A stretch of 64,000 nt of DNA from Paenibacillus phytohabitans (GCF_013141775.1 NZ_WHOB01000062.1:124001-188000); one strand, 5' to 3'; shown: positions 17,814 to 26,928, numbered from the stretch's first letter. Program-made: numbers and translations. Notes: generated by a model not told the origin, from the sequence alone.

Positions 17814-18001
17814 GCAAGTGGATAAACGTATCTTAATTCGTCAACTTCTGAGCAATGTGCGGAAGCAAGTGGAAAAACAGCATCTAACATGGCTGGTTTT
17901 CACTACTTTGAATGATATGGGATGATTTAAGTGCTGTTTATCCAACTGCTGATTAAGCAGGAGGACATTCCCCTATCAGCAAGTGTAGTAAATCCAACTG
18001 C
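17814..18001. repeat. Intergenic element with four motif copies in + + - - order (element II)
   Basis: Copies of GCARKTGGATAAACRNCAC lie at 17814-17832 and 17865-17883 on + and at 17931-17949 and 17983-18001 on -. Copies are 51 nt apart in the first pair and 52 in the second. It fills most of the 641-bp gap between the MATE and xylanase genes. The motif is unrelated to elements I and III, but the geometry is the same. Confidence 0.75.
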
Positions 18002-18179
18002 TATTAATCCGGCCTCTGCAGCATCCGGCTTATAAAGTGGCAGACAGGTGCTTCTTAGTTGTGACACTCCTAGTGAAATGAACTATAAAAAGCACGGTAC
18101 AATCTTTAGTTTCGGGTAAGACGCTTTTTTTGCATTATGCTACGATTTGGGTTGAGAAGGGGGGCAGCTTTCACATAAC

Positions 18180-18193
18180 TGTAAGCGCTTAAC
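18180..18193. promoter_or_regulatory. Candidate cre (CcpA) site upstream of the xylanase gene
   Basis: TGTAAGCGCTTAAC matches the 14-nt catabolite-responsive consensus TGWNANCGNTNWCA at all but the last two positions. It lies 39 nt before the start codon, a place where CcpA would block initiation or early elongation when glucose is available. Confidence 0.65.
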
Positions 18194-18231
18194 TCAAAAG
18201 AAACCCAAATTCATACAGAGGAGTGCAATGC

Positions 18232-21200
18232 ATGAAGCGAATAATCAAGCAAGTCTCTCTCGTATTACTGGCGGCCGTCCTGCTTCTTCCGGCAGGCGGG
18301 TATATTCCGGCTGCTCAGGCAGCAGAGGCCCCGGCCACGGTATATCACGAAAGCTTTGCGGGCGGCACAGGCAAGGCAGTCCAATCCGGAGGCGCCAGCC
18401 TCAGTGCAGTCACGGGAGTTCCTTTTGACGGAAATGCCGATGGGGCAGCGTTATACGTAAACAACCGGGTAAATAACTGGGATGCGGTTGATTTTAATTT
18501 CTCGGATGTCGGCCTCAAGAACGGGCACACGTACACCGTCACTGCTGTCGTCTACGTTGATGCTAATGTAGCGGTCCCGGACGATGCGGCGGCGGCGCTC
18601 CAGACGGTGAAAAGCTATGGGAATTATACGGCAGTACCCTATGTGGCAGGCCAATCAGTCACACTAAAGAAAACATTCACTGTGGATACCAGTGCCGTGG
18701 ACCCCGACAAGAAGGATTATGCCTTGCGCATCAACTCCAACGAGGCCGGGGCCGCAGTGCCATTTTACCTTGGAGATATTCTGTTCACTGAAGAGGGCAC
18801 TCCAGGCGGCGGGGAAGAACCTGTCCGGGACCCGGCTTTACCATTCAATACGATCACCTTTGAAGACCAGGCGGCAGGCGGCTTCACCGGCAGAGCGGGA
18901 ACTGAGCTGCTTACGGTGACCAATGAAGCGAATCATACGGCAGGTGGTTCCTACGCGCTGAAGGTGGAAGGCAGAACCTCTACCTGGCACGGGCCTTCCC
19001 TGCGTGTGGAGAAATACGTGGATAAGGGCAGCGAATACAACATCTCTGCCTGGGTCAAGCTGATCGATCCTGCCAGCTCGCAGCTCCAGCTGTCTACGCA
19101 GGTAGGCAATGACAGTGGTGCGAGTTATGTGGCTCTGTCCCCCAAGACGATCAGCACTGCTGACGGCTGGGTGAAATTTGAGGGCAGCTACCGTTATAAC
19201 AGTGTGGGCGGCGAATATCTGACCCTTTATATTGAAAGCTCCAACAACACAGCAGCCTCCTTTTATATCGACGATATCACTTTTGAGCATACAGGCACCG
19301 GCCCGGTGGATATTCAAAGGGATCTCGTTCCTCTAAAAGCAGCCTATCAGAATGACTTCCTGATCGGTAATGCGATTTCAGCCGAGGATCTGGAAGGTGT
19401 CCGGCTGGATCTGCTGAAGCTGCATCACAACGTTGCTACCGCAGGCAATGCCATGAAGCCGGATGCACTGCAGCCGACTAAGGGGAATTTCACTTTTACA
19501 GCGGCAGATGCGATGGTGAACAAGGTGCTGGCTGAAGGGATGAAGATGCACGGGCATGTGCTGGTATGGTACCAGCAGTCGCCTGACTGGATGAACCTGA
19601 CCACGGATGCGGCAGGCAATACCGTTCCTTTGGGGCGTGCCGAAGCACTCACCAATCTTAGAACTCATATCCGGGAGGTTATGGAGCATTTTGAGGGCAG
19701 GGTGATCTCCTGGGATGTAGTCAACGAAGCAATGAATGATAACCCATCCAACCCGTCCAACTGGCAAGGGGCTCTGCGTCAATCCCACTGGTATGATGCT
19801 ATCGGAGCGGACTATGTGGAGCAGGCTTTCCTGGCGGCCAGAGAGGTGCTGGACGATCATCCAGAGTGGGATATCAAGCTGTATTACAATGATTACAACG
19901 ATGATAACCAGAACAAAGCCCAGGCCATCTACAGTATGGTCAAGGAAATCAACGACAGGTACGCGCTTGACCACCCCGGGAAGCTGCTGGTTGACGGTGT
20001 GGGGATGCAGGCACATTACAATATCAACACGAATCCCGATAACGTCAAGCTGTCGCTGGAGAAATTCATCTCGCTTGGAGTAGAGGTCAGCATTACCGAG
20101 CTCGATATTCAAGCCGGAAGCGACAATAAGCAAACGGAGAAGGAATTGGTGGACCAGGGCTATTTGTATGCGAAATTGATGGATCTCTACAAGACACATG
20201 CCGCCAATATCGCGCGCGTTACCTTCTGGGGAATGGATGACCGTACCAGCTGGAGAGCTGTCTCAAGTCCGCTGCTGTTCGACAGGGATTTGCAGGCCAA
20301 ACCGGCATATTACGGCGTCATTGATCCGGCAAAATATATGTCAGAGCATCAACCGAACACGACAGAGGCTAATGTGTCTGAGGCCGTTTACGGCACACCG
20401 GTCATTGACGGAACAGCGGATGCAATCTGGTCCTCAGCGCCTGAGATGGCAGTGAACCGGTATCAGCTGGCCTGGCAGGGTGCAAGCGGAACCGCGCGTA
20501 CTCTGTGGGATGAACAGAATCTATATGTACTGGTTGAGGTCAGCGATGCCCAACTGGACAAGAGTAACGCGAATGCGTGGGAGCAAGACTCGGTTGAGGT
20601 TTTCCTGGATGAGAATCTGGGCCGTACCACCTTCTATCAGGACGATGACGGACAGTTCCGGGTCAATTATGACAATGAAGCCTCCTTCAGTCCGGCAGCC
20701 ATCGGTGCAGGCTTCGAGTCGGCAACCAAGGTAGCCGGAACAAGCTATACCCTTGAAATGAAGATTCCGTTCAAAAAAATCACCCCGGCCGGCGGCACCA
20801 AGGTCGGCTTCGACACTCAGATTAACGATGCCAAGAGCGGCGTCCGGCAAAGTGTTGCCGCCTGGAATGATACCACCGGGAACGGTTATCAGGACACGTC
20901 TGTATACGGCATATTGACTCTCAAGAGCAGGGATGAAGAACCGGAACCGACAACGGCACCAACGCCGACACCGGCAGCAACGGCACAACCAACAGCAGAA
21001 CCAACACCAACAGCTACACCAACCCCGGCACCGGTATCAGGCGGAACAAACTATGTCAATAGCACACCTACACCGAAGCCTGTGAATCTTGAGAGTAAGG
21101 ACGGCGTGGTTACGATCAGACCTGAAATCAAGAATCAGGGAGGAGAGGCAAAGGCCACGGTTAAGGGCGATATTCTGCGCAAAGCGCTGGAGCAGGCAGT

Positions 21201-22260
21201 CCCGGCAGCAGACGGCATGAAACAAATCGTGATCGACCTGCCGAAGCAGACGGGTGCAGCCTCATACGAAGTTGAACTGCCGCTGCAAAGCCTGAAGGGG
21301 CAGGCGAACTTCGTGCTTGTGATCAAGACAGGCCCTGCAACGCTCGCAGTCCCAGGCGGGCAGCTGGCAGGCATTACAGCAAACAGTGAATACATCTCCA
21401 TTCATGTAAAAGAGTCCCCGGCGGCCAGTCCGGATGCGGCAGCCCGCAGTCTGACCGGCAGTCGTCCGGCAGTGGAGCTGAAGTTGTCGGCCGGAGGCCG
21501 GGAGATGGCCTGGAGCAACCCGGATATGCCTATAACTGTTTCAATTCCTTACAAGCCGGCAATGGAAGAGCTGGGTTACCCCGATTCACTGCTGGTAAGG
21601 CATCTCAGTGAGGATGGCCAGATGACTGCTGTCGTGAACAGCCGTTATAATGCGGCGAACGGATCACTTGTGTTCCAGACATCAGAGTTCGGCACTTTTG
21701 CAGCGGCGTATGCTCCATTGACATTCACGGATCTGGGGAATCTGTCTTGGGCTAAGCAGGCTGTCGCTGCTATGGCGGCGCGTGATCTTGTCCTGGGAAC
21801 CTCCAGCGGCAATTTCTCACCGGCTGTTCCAGTGAGCAGAGCAGATTTCACCGCATCCCTTCTGAAGGTGCTTGAACTCAAAGCTGCTGCTGAAGCAGGT
21901 GCTGGATTCGGCGATGTCGGGAATAATGCGGAGCATTTCAAGGAGCTTGCCGCCGCGAAGCAGCTCGGCATCGTCACCGGCTATGCAGATAACACCTTTA
22001 AGCCGGACAGCACGATTTCACGTCAGGAGATGATGGTGATCGCCGCCCGCGCGCTGAAGTCAGCAGGGATAGCGGCACAAGGCAGCGGAACTCTGGATGC
22101 TTACGCGGATGCAGAGCGGATCTCCGCTTACGCCAAGGGCAGTCTGGAAGCTCTGCTGAAATATGGAGTTGTGAACGGTAAGAACGGCAGGCTTGCCCCG
22201 GACGATACTCTTACCCGGGCGGAAGCAGCGGTCATTCTGTACCGGATCTGGAAGCTGTAA
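18232..22260 (+). CDS. Cell-surface multidomain GH10 endo-xylanase: CBM22-CBM22-GH10-CBM9-SLH3
   Basis: Secreted endo-beta-1,4-xylanase of 1342 residues. Signal peptide at about 1-30 (cleavage after AQA). Two CBM22-type modules cover about 35-190 and 205-355. The GH10 barrel is at about 370-705, with acid/base Glu499 in WDVVNEAMND and nucleophile Glu623 in ITELDIQ. A CBM9 module follows (about 720-900), then a Thr/Pro linker, a beta-rich spacer, and three SLH repeats (about 1165-1342) that bind cell-wall polymer. ATG 18232 has AGAGGAG upstream; GTG 18223 overlaps that site. It appears monocistronic and probably cre-controlled. It would make surface-held xylo-oligosaccharides. Confidence 0.95.
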   Translation: MKRIIKQVSLVLLAAVLLLPAGGYIPAAQAAEAPATVYHESFAGGTGKAVQSGGASLSAVTGVPFDGNADGAALYVNNRVNNWDAVDFNFSDVGLKNGHTYTVTAVVYVDANVAVPDDAAAALQTVKSYGNYTAVPYVAGQSVTLKKTFTVDTSAVDPDKKDYALRINSNEAGAAVPFYLGDILFTEEGTPGGGEEPVRDPALPFNTITFEDQAAGGFTGRAGTELLTVTNEANHTAGGSYALKVEGRTSTWHGPSLRVEKYVDKGSEYNISAWVKLIDPASSQLQLSTQVGNDSGASYVALSPKTISTADGWVKFEGSYRYNSVGGEYLTLYIESSNNTAASFYIDDITFEHTGTGPVDIQRDLVPLKAAYQNDFLIGNAISAEDLEGVRLDLLKLHHNVATAGNAMKPDALQPTKGNFTFTAADAMVNKVLAEGMKMHGHVLVWYQQSPDWMNLTTDAAGNTVPLGRAEALTNLRTHIREVMEHFEGRVISWDVVNEAMNDNPSNPSNWQGALRQSHWYDAIGADYVEQAFLAAREVLDDHPEWDIKLYYNDYNDDNQNKAQAIYSMVKEINDRYALDHPGKLLVDGVGMQAHYNINTNPDNVKLSLEKFISLGVEVSITELDIQAGSDNKQTEKELVDQGYLYAKLMDLYKTHAANIARVTFWGMDDRTSWRAVSSPLLFDRDLQAKPAYYGVIDPAKYMSEHQPNTTEANVSEAVYGTPVIDGTADAIWSSAPEMAVNRYQLAWQGASGTARTLWDEQNLYVLVEVSDAQLDKSNANAWEQDSVEVFLDENLGRTTFYQDDDGQFRVNYDNEASFSPAAIGAGFESATKVAGTSYTLEMKIPFKKITPAGGTKVGFDTQINDAKSGVRQSVAAWNDTTGNGYQDTSVYGILTLKSRDEEPEPTTAPTPTPAATAQPTAEPTPTATPTPAPVSGGTNYVNSTPTPKPVNLESKDGVVTIRPEIKNQGGEAKATVKGDILRKALEQAVPAADGMKQIVIDLPKQTGAASYEVELPLQSLKGQANFVLVIKTGPATLAVPGGQLAGITANSEYISIHVKESPAASPDAAARSLTGSRPAVELKLSAGGREMAWSNPDMPITVSIPYKPAMEELGYPDSLLVRHLSEDGQMTAVVNSRYNAANGSLVFQTSEFGTFAAAYAPLTFTDLGNLSWAKQAVAAMAARDLVLGTSSGNFSPAVPVSRADFTASLLKVLELKAAAEAGAGFGDVGNNAEHFKELAAAKQLGIVTGYADNTFKPDSTISRQEMMVIAARALKSAGIAAQGSGTLDAYADAERISAYAKGSLEALLKYGVVNGKNGRLAPDDTLTRAEAAVILYRIWKL

Positions 22261-22296
22261 TTAGGACTTAGAGTTTTCTTTCTGATTGAGCGCAGC

Positions 22297-22340
22297 AACA
22301 GCCAGCCGCCGGGCGGATTCCCGGAGGCTGGCTGTTTATG
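22297..22340. terminator. Bidirectional terminator between convergent genes
   Basis: AACAGCCAGCC at 22297-22307 pairs perfectly with GGCTGGCTGTT at 22326-22336. It separates the xylanase (+) from the oxidoreductase (-); the T-rich tails are short on both strands. Confidence 0.7.
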
Positions 22341-22375
22341 CTGCAGGTTTATTTTTGTTTTTAGTATGCCGGCAA

Positions 22376-23353
22376 TCAGCGTCCATTGTAATTCCGTACA
22401 AGTTCATCCATCACGCGGCTGGTACGGATAGCGGTATCGCCGGTGCTGAGAGCGGTGCCGCATCCCAGAAGCTCATCTACAATGGACTGGATCAGCGGCT
22501 GCTGGATATGGGGCGGGTGGGCAATGAATTCAGGGTACTCCCCATCTTCGGTCCTGAGAATAACCGGCTGCTCCGCAAAGGTGGAGAAGGTGATACTGCC
22601 ATGGCTGCCGATAATTTCAGTAACGTCTTCGTTAGTAAAGGCATTAAAGCACCAGATGCCCGTCCCATGCACGCCTGTCTCAAAGCGGTATCTGCCGGAT
22701 ACGGTATCCTCAGGTTTGTAGGGGCTTCCAAAGTTGGACGCATGTCCGTTGACATCTTCAATCGGGCCAAGCAGGAAATCGAGTAGATCCAGCGTATGGC
22801 TGCCCACATCCAGTAATAACCCGCCGCCGGAAATTTCCGGGTCCACCCGCCAATTCTCCTCACTTACCGCTGCGAGCGGCTTAGTCATATGCAGAGTGCG
22901 CACAAACCTGGGTTCGCCGATCGCTCCCGTGTCCAGCCACTCCTTAACCTTGCGGAAGCGCGGAAGCCCTCTGCGGTAATAAGCGACGTACAGCGGAACC
23001 CCCGCCTGCCCGCAGGCAGCAATCATGGCTTCGCATTCCGCCGTATTAAGACCCATGGGCTTCTCCACATAGACTGGCTTTCCGGCCTGCGCTGCCGCTA
23101 AGGTGTACTCCATATGGGTGGACGGCGGTGTAGCGATATACACGGCGTCCACGCCGGTGTCGGCTATCAGACCGGCTGCCCCGTCGTACCAGCGGGGTAC
23201 CCCATGCCGCCGCGCATAGTCCGCTGCAAGCTCTCCGCTGCGCCTCATGACGGCCGCGAGCTGTGATCCTCCGGCCTTTTGCAAGGCCGGACCGCTCTTA
23301 ACTTCAGTTACATCCCCGCAGCCGATAATGCCCCAGCGAATGTTTTTGCTCAA
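22376..23353 (-). CDS. Gfo/Idh/MocA family oxidoreductase
   Basis: NAD(P)-dependent sugar or polyol dehydrogenase family protein of 325 residues. The N-terminal Rossmann fold has GIIGCGDV near residue 10 and the catalytic-region EKPMG near 97. The C-terminal alpha/beta domain includes GGGLLLDVGSHTLDLLDFLLG, with the conserved Asp/His of the family. The substrate cannot be read from the sequence. The gene stands alone, with a dispersed repeat in its upstream region (23421-23548) and a bidirectional terminator behind it. Nothing nearby ties it to a pathway with certainty, although xylanase convergence hints at sugar use. Confidence 0.88.
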   Translation of the reverse strand: MSKNIRWGIIGCGDVTEVKSGPALQKAGGSQLAAVMRRSGELAADYARRHGVPRWYDGAAGLIADTGVDAVYIATPPSTHMEYTLAAAQAGKPVYVEKPMGLNTAECEAMIAACGQAGVPLYVAYYRRGLPRFRKVKEWLDTGAIGEPRFVRTLHMTKPLAAVSEENWRVDPEISGGGLLLDVGSHTLDLLDFLLGPIEDVNGHASNFGSPYKPEDTVSGRYRFETGVHGTGIWCFNAFTNEDVTEIIGSHGSITFSTFAEQPVILRTEDGEYPEFIAHPPHIQQPLIQSIVDELLGCGTALSTGDTAIRTSRVMDELVRNYNGR

Positions 23354-23420
23354 CTCAGTATCCTCCTCCGGATCTTGTCCTGCTTACAACATTCTCTTCA
23401 TTATATCAACCATATTCCTG

Positions 23421-23548
23421 AAATGTTGTACGAAAGACAGCATTTTTGCGCCTCCGAGCGGCTTGGCAGGAGAAATCTTGCAGTTTCTGCAACAATTCTC
23501 CCGGACACCCCGGTATCTATGAATCAGAGTTGCAGAGCTATACGAAAT
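23421..23548. repeat. Dispersed repeat, copy A (pairs with 52184-52313)
   Basis: About 128 nt that align with 52184-52313 at roughly three-quarters identity by eye, sharing AAATGTTGTA, GCGGCTT, ATGAATCA and AGTTGCAGAG. A central hairpin pairs GGAGAA with TTCTCC and TTGCAG with CTGCAA. It lies upstream of the oxidoreductase and runs over the stop codon of the SDR gene. Confidence 0.7.
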
Positions 23549-24383
23549 AATGGCCTGCTTCCAGATCGGCGATCAGTCCGGGCTGTACCGGCTGCCAGCC
23601 CAGAAGCTCCCGCGTTGCCAGGCTTGCCTGCGCAGTGTTGTATAAGCTTGTAATGTCGAAGGCCGCGATGGCACCAAGGAAGCCGAAGTGGCCTGCGGCT
23701 TCTTCAGCTGTTATGCTGGCCGCCGGCACACTCAATTGCTGCCCGATGACTGCGGCGATCTCACGCAGCGGAATGCCTTCATCGCCGGCGCCCAGCAGCC
23801 GCGAGCCCGCCGGGGCGGCTTCCAGCGCCAGGCGGTACAGCACCGCTGCATCCAGGCGGTGGACTGCCGGCCAGCGGTTACTTCCGTCGCCGATGTAGGC
23901 GGCGAAGCCCTTCTCCCTGGCGATGCTGATCATCATCGGCACAAAACCCCGGTCGCCTTCGCCGTGCACAGACGGTGCAAGCGAGACGATGGATGCCCGG
24001 ATGCCCCGCTCTGCCATTGCGAGCACTGCAGCATCGACGGCATGTCCATTTGCGTGAGCCGTGGTAATGAATGGCTTCCCGGAGCCTTCCAGCGCCGCTC
24101 CCATAGCTTCAACGGCCCCCAAATCCAGAGCCAGCGCACCTTCAAAGTCGGAGAAATCATTGGTGAATGCCAAATGAATCACGCCGTCCGCAGCAGCCGC
24201 GCCGCTGCGCAGAACCTCAAGATTATCCAGTGTGCCGTACAACGCTTCAGCCCCCGCCGCCGTTAGTCCCGCGGCTTTCTCTTCTGAACGGCAAAGACCC
24301 GTCACAGTATGTCCCGCACTGATCAGTTCCTTGACGACCGCAGAACCGATATACCCCGTTGCTCCTGTAACAAAAACATGCAT
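23538..24383 (-). CDS. SDR family NAD(P)-dependent oxidoreductase (atypical, NmrA/epimerase-like)
   Basis: Protein of about 281 residues with an N-terminal nucleotide-binding motif TGATGYIGS and a further VIHLAFTNDFSDF segment. It matches extended or atypical short-chain dehydrogenases used on small carbonyls or nucleotide sugars; the exact substrate is unknown. An upstream in-frame ATG (24401) is unlikely, because AAGGAGG directly precedes the ATG at 24383 and lies inside that extension. It is divergent from a MerR regulator, and its promoter carries the MerR-type 19-nt spacer, so stress or small-molecule induction is likely. Confidence 0.85.
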   Translation of the reverse strand: MHVFVTGATGYIGSAVVKELISAGHTVTGLCRSEEKAAGLTAAGAEALYGTLDNLEVLRSGAAAADGVIHLAFTNDFSDFEGALALDLGAVEAMGAALEGSGKPFITTAHANGHAVDAAVLAMAERGIRASIVSLAPSVHGEGDRGFVPMMISIAREKGFAAYIGDGSNRWPAVHRLDAAVLYRLALEAAPAGSRLLGAGDEGIPLREIAAVIGQQLSVPAASITAEEAAGHFGFLGAIAAFDITSLYNTAQASLATRELLGWQPVQPGLIADLEAGHYFV

Positions 24384-24424
24384 AATGATATCCTCCTTCA
24401 TAAGTTGACTGCCTGATCATGTTA

Positions 24425-24455
24425 AGCATAAACTATGAAGTGAACTCTAGGGCAA
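24425..24455 (-). promoter_or_regulatory. MerR-type promoter with 19-nt spacer and operator dyad
   Basis: On the minus strand TTGCCC (24455-24450) is followed by 19 nt and TATGCT (24430-24425). The spacer contains the dyad CTAGAGTTCACTTCATAG. An overlong spacer with a central dyad is the hallmark of MerR-activated promoters. It would drive the SDR gene and overlap the merR control region. Confidence 0.75.
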
Positions 24456-24477
24456 GCGGTCCAAAGGAGAAATAATA

Positions 24478-24891
24478 ATGAAAATTCAGGAACTGGCAGA
24501 CAAGATGGGACTCACGATCCATACGATCCGTTTTTATGAAAAGGAAGGCCTGCTGGATGAGCGGCATGTCCGGCGGGAAAGCAACAATTACCGCAACTAT
24601 TCGGAAGAGGCTGTCCAGCGGCTCAAGCTCGTCAAGAAGTTCCAGTCCATCGGCTGTTCACTGGCGGAACTGAAGGAAGCTCTGCAGGACCACGAATCCA
24701 ATGCGCATACGAACCAGCAGATCATAGATTGGATTCGCAGCAAGAAGAGGGAGATCGAACGCAAGAAGGAAGAATACGACCAAATGCTGAATACCCTGAA
24801 CTGGATGCTGGAGTACCGCACTCTGCTCATGACAAATCCGCAGCAGGCGCAGGAGATGATGAAGAGCTGGCAGGCGGGCTCATCAGTGTGA
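24478..24891 (+). CDS. MerR family transcriptional regulator
   Basis: A 137-residue regulator. The winged helix-turn-helix is at residues 1-70 (MKIQELADKMGLTIHTIRFY, then EKEGLL), followed by a dimerisation coiled coil (about 80-120). There are no conserved cysteines in the C-terminal part, so metal sensing is unlikely; it resembles regulators of aldehyde or oxidoreductase genes. AAAGGAG precedes the ATG. Divergent from the SDR gene, it probably untwists the 19-nt-spacer promoter between them. It converges with the MFS gene. Confidence 0.9.
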   Translation: MKIQELADKMGLTIHTIRFYEKEGLLDERHVRRESNNYRNYSEEAVQRLKLVKKFQSIGCSLAELKEALQDHESNAHTNQQIIDWIRSKKREIERKKEEYDQMLNTLNWMLEYRTLLMTNPQQAQEMMKSWQAGSSV

Positions 24892-24927
24892 TCGTATGAC
24901 AGTTCCCACACGCTTCAAGCGCCTGTA

Positions 24928-26130
24928 TCATATTTCAGGCGCCTTAATGAAACAGGATAACCCGAAGGCAACAAGTAAAAGTGCAGCCAGTGCTTCAAAC
25001 GCCGACAGACTGCTGCCTGCCTTTAACAGATTCAGTGCAACCTGCGGACCGGCTGAGGCCCCGATGAACAGCATAAGCGAATATACGGTAATTGCCGGGC
25101 CGCGTCTGTCTCCTGCGAGCAAGCCTATCAGTGATATCAGCACCGGGATCATGATGGAGATACCGGCAATATAAACAATGCTCATTACAACAAGTACGGG
25201 CAGGCTGGAGCTTAATCCGACTGCGCTAAGGCCCAGGGCGGCGAGCAGAAGTCCGGCTTGGAGCGTTCGCTTGAAGCCGAATTTGGCTGCCAGACGTCCC
25301 GCAAACGGCGCCAGGATCATCCCCGCGAGTCCAGCGGCTCTTACCTGCATAAGCTGAGGGGCAGTAAGCGCAAAGGGAAGCTTCGTTAAATAGTCCTGAA
25401 ATATCGTGTACATGCCGACAAACGAGAGAAGAATCGTCAGGCAGATCAGATAGCACAGCACAAGCCGTTTCTGGAGGAATAATGCGGGCAGCTGTTTGTA
25501 GAGTGCGGCCAGCCCTGCCTTTGTCCGGATCTCTTCACCCCTCGGAATGAAGATGCTGAATAACACTGCGGCTACGAGACATAAGACCCCATGAATATAA
25601 AATACATAACTCCAGCCCCAATTTTCACTGACCGCACTGCTGAACAGCTGCCCGGCGATGGCCGAAACCAGAAATCCGGTGCTTACAAACCCCATGGCAG
25701 CAACTCTGCGTTCTTGCGGGAAGCTCTCGGCGACATAGATCATAACCGTCGGTGCAAAGGTTGCTGCTGCCAGTCCTTGTACTGCGCGGAGCGCAATCAG
25801 GGCAGATAGGCCCGGGGCCAGCCCTAACATAGGGGTGATGACGCCTAGCGCCAGCAATCCTGAGAGCATCAGAGGCCAGCGGCCGAAACGCTCAGACAGT
25901 GGAGCAAACAGCAGGAATCCCAAGGCGTAAGCGAACGTAAAAGCACTGCTTGCCCATGCCACCCTGGCCTGCGATGCCTGAAAGGCATCAGCCAATAAGG
26001 GGCCTAACGGCAGCGTAACATAGATGCCGGATACGACAACAAGTGAACAAAGGACCAGAACGGCAGTTATCATAGAATACCGTGCAGGCGAAGCAATCTG
26101 TTTCTGAATAGGTTCTGCCAAAAGTATCAT
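24928..26130 (-). CDS. MFS transporter
   Basis: Major facilitator superfamily permease of 400 residues with twelve predicted spans. The loop 2-3 motif appears as PLSERFGRWP, and the motif is partly repeated at FAGRLAAKFGFKR in the second half, as in DHA1-type drug efflux pumps. The substrate is not predictable. The ATG at 26130 has only a weak purine stretch ahead. The C-terminal codons overlap a small hairpin (GCGCCTG/CAGGCGC, near 24919-24943) shared with the MerR gene end. The 209 bp between its start and tRNA-Pro hold a TATAAT on the minus strand but no clear -35 box. Confidence 0.85.
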   Translation of the reverse strand: MILLAEPIQKQIASPARYSMITAVLVLCSLVVVSGIYVTLPLGPLLADAFQASQARVAWASSAFTFAYALGFLLFAPLSERFGRWPLMLSGLLALGVITPMLGLAPGLSALIALRAVQGLAAATFAPTVMIYVAESFPQERRVAAMGFVSTGFLVSAIAGQLFSSAVSENWGWSYVFYIHGVLCLVAAVLFSIFIPRGEEIRTKAGLAALYKQLPALFLQKRLVLCYLICLTILLSFVGMYTIFQDYLTKLPFALTAPQLMQVRAAGLAGMILAPFAGRLAAKFGFKRTLQAGLLLAALGLSAVGLSSSLPVLVVMSIVYIAGISIMIPVLISLIGLLAGDRRGPAITVYSLMLFIGASAGPQVALNLLKAGSSLSAFEALAALLLVAFGLSCFIKAPEI

Positions 26131-26268
26131 CCATTCTTATGTGTATTCGTTGTAGAGTATTGCTCTGCACTCATTATAATCTGCGCTTCATCGTGACCTT
26201 TGCCCGTTTCCTTTGACTTGTTGCCAGATCCTACACAAATTCCAGCCTGGCCTTTGAACGCAAATAAG

Positions 26269-26291
26269 CCCGCAAACCATCCGGCTGCGGG
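26269..26291 (-). terminator. Probable terminator of tRNA-Pro
   Basis: Downstream of the tRNA on the minus strand, TACCCGCA and TGCGGG form a stem (26286-26291 with 26269-26274), followed by CTTATTT. The T tract is imperfect. Confidence 0.5.
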
Positions 26292-26339
26292 TATTCATGG
26301 AACGTCAACTTATAGACTGTCTCTTTGGATTATTAAATA

Positions 26340-26416
26340 TGGTCGAGACGACAGGATTCGAACCTGCGGCCTCTTACTCCCGAAGCAAGCGCTCTACCAA
26401 GCTGAGCTACGTCTCG
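26340..26416 (-). tRNA. tRNA-Pro (anticodon CGG)
   Basis: A 77-nt cloverleaf on the minus strand with the CCA end encoded (26342-26340). The acceptor stem is CGAGACG/CGTCTCG and the D arm AGCTCAGCTTGGTAGAGC. The anticodon stem CTTGC/GTAAG carries loop TTCGGGA, and the T arm contains GGTTCGAATCC. Anticodon CGG reads the proline codon CCG. Confidence 0.96.
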
Positions 26417-26517
26417 ACGTGTGGAACAATTCGAATTATACGCCTGTATGTAAGCGCTGTAAATATTCTTTTTAGCACAGCTTACCGGCCCCGATCAGGC
26501 AATTTTCCTGCCCGAGA

Positions 26518-26546
26518 TTGACAGATATCAGGCCGCTGGCTATACT
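26518..26546 (+). promoter_or_regulatory. Sigma-A promoter of the alaS leader
   Basis: TTGACA (26518-26523), a 17-nt spacer and TATACT (26541-26546). This is close to consensus, with transcription expected near 26553, just before the T-box leader. Confidence 0.85.
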
Positions 26547-26552
26547 TGAAAT

Positions 26553-26845
26553 GTTAAAATGCAAATCGGACAAAACGTTGATGAAAACAAGTACGCCGGA
26601 GAATGGCTCCATCAGAGAACAGGTTCCTTTGCGGATTCCCCGCAATTGGCTGTGAGAACCTTGAAGACAGGCCGGCAGAAAGCTAGTTTCGGAGTGCGGG
26701 GACAATCCCGCCGGGGGGCACCCGTTAACAGCCGCACAAGGCGATCGTCTGCAATAGTCCGTGTTCTCACGGAACAAGGCGATAACCAGGGTGGTACCGC
26801 GATAATCATCGTCCCTGAATTTAATTCAGGGGCGTTTTTTGTTTT
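26553..26845 (+). ncRNA. T-box riboswitch leader of alaS
   Basis: A 5' leader of about 290 nt containing the antiterminator T-box core CCAGGGTGGTACCGCG near 26787-26802, followed by a terminator: GTCCCTGAAT pairs with ATTCAGGGGC and TTTTTT follows, at about 26810-26840. Uncharged tRNA-Ala binding would favour antitermination and alaS expression. A GCT in AAAGCTAG within stem I is a plausible alanine specifier, but I could not fold stem I to prove it. Confidence 0.92.
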
Positions 26846-26928
26846 TGATTTTTCGGGTAACTTTTGGGGCAACAATGAGATTTTCGGCCAAAGTGCCGCA
26901 TTAAATGATGAGACGGGAGCTGTACATG

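Noticed and set aside
17630..17890. 86-codon minus-strand open frame
   Set aside because: It overlaps the MATE terminator and element II, has no ribosome site and no family resemblance.
18087..18131. Terminator from AAAAAGC and GCTTTTTT
   Set aside because: The arms are about 30 nt apart and the stem is short and A/T-rich; not convincing.
22286..22786. 166-codon plus-strand open frame
   Set aside because: It is antisense to the Gfo/Idh gene and starts in the bidirectional terminator region.
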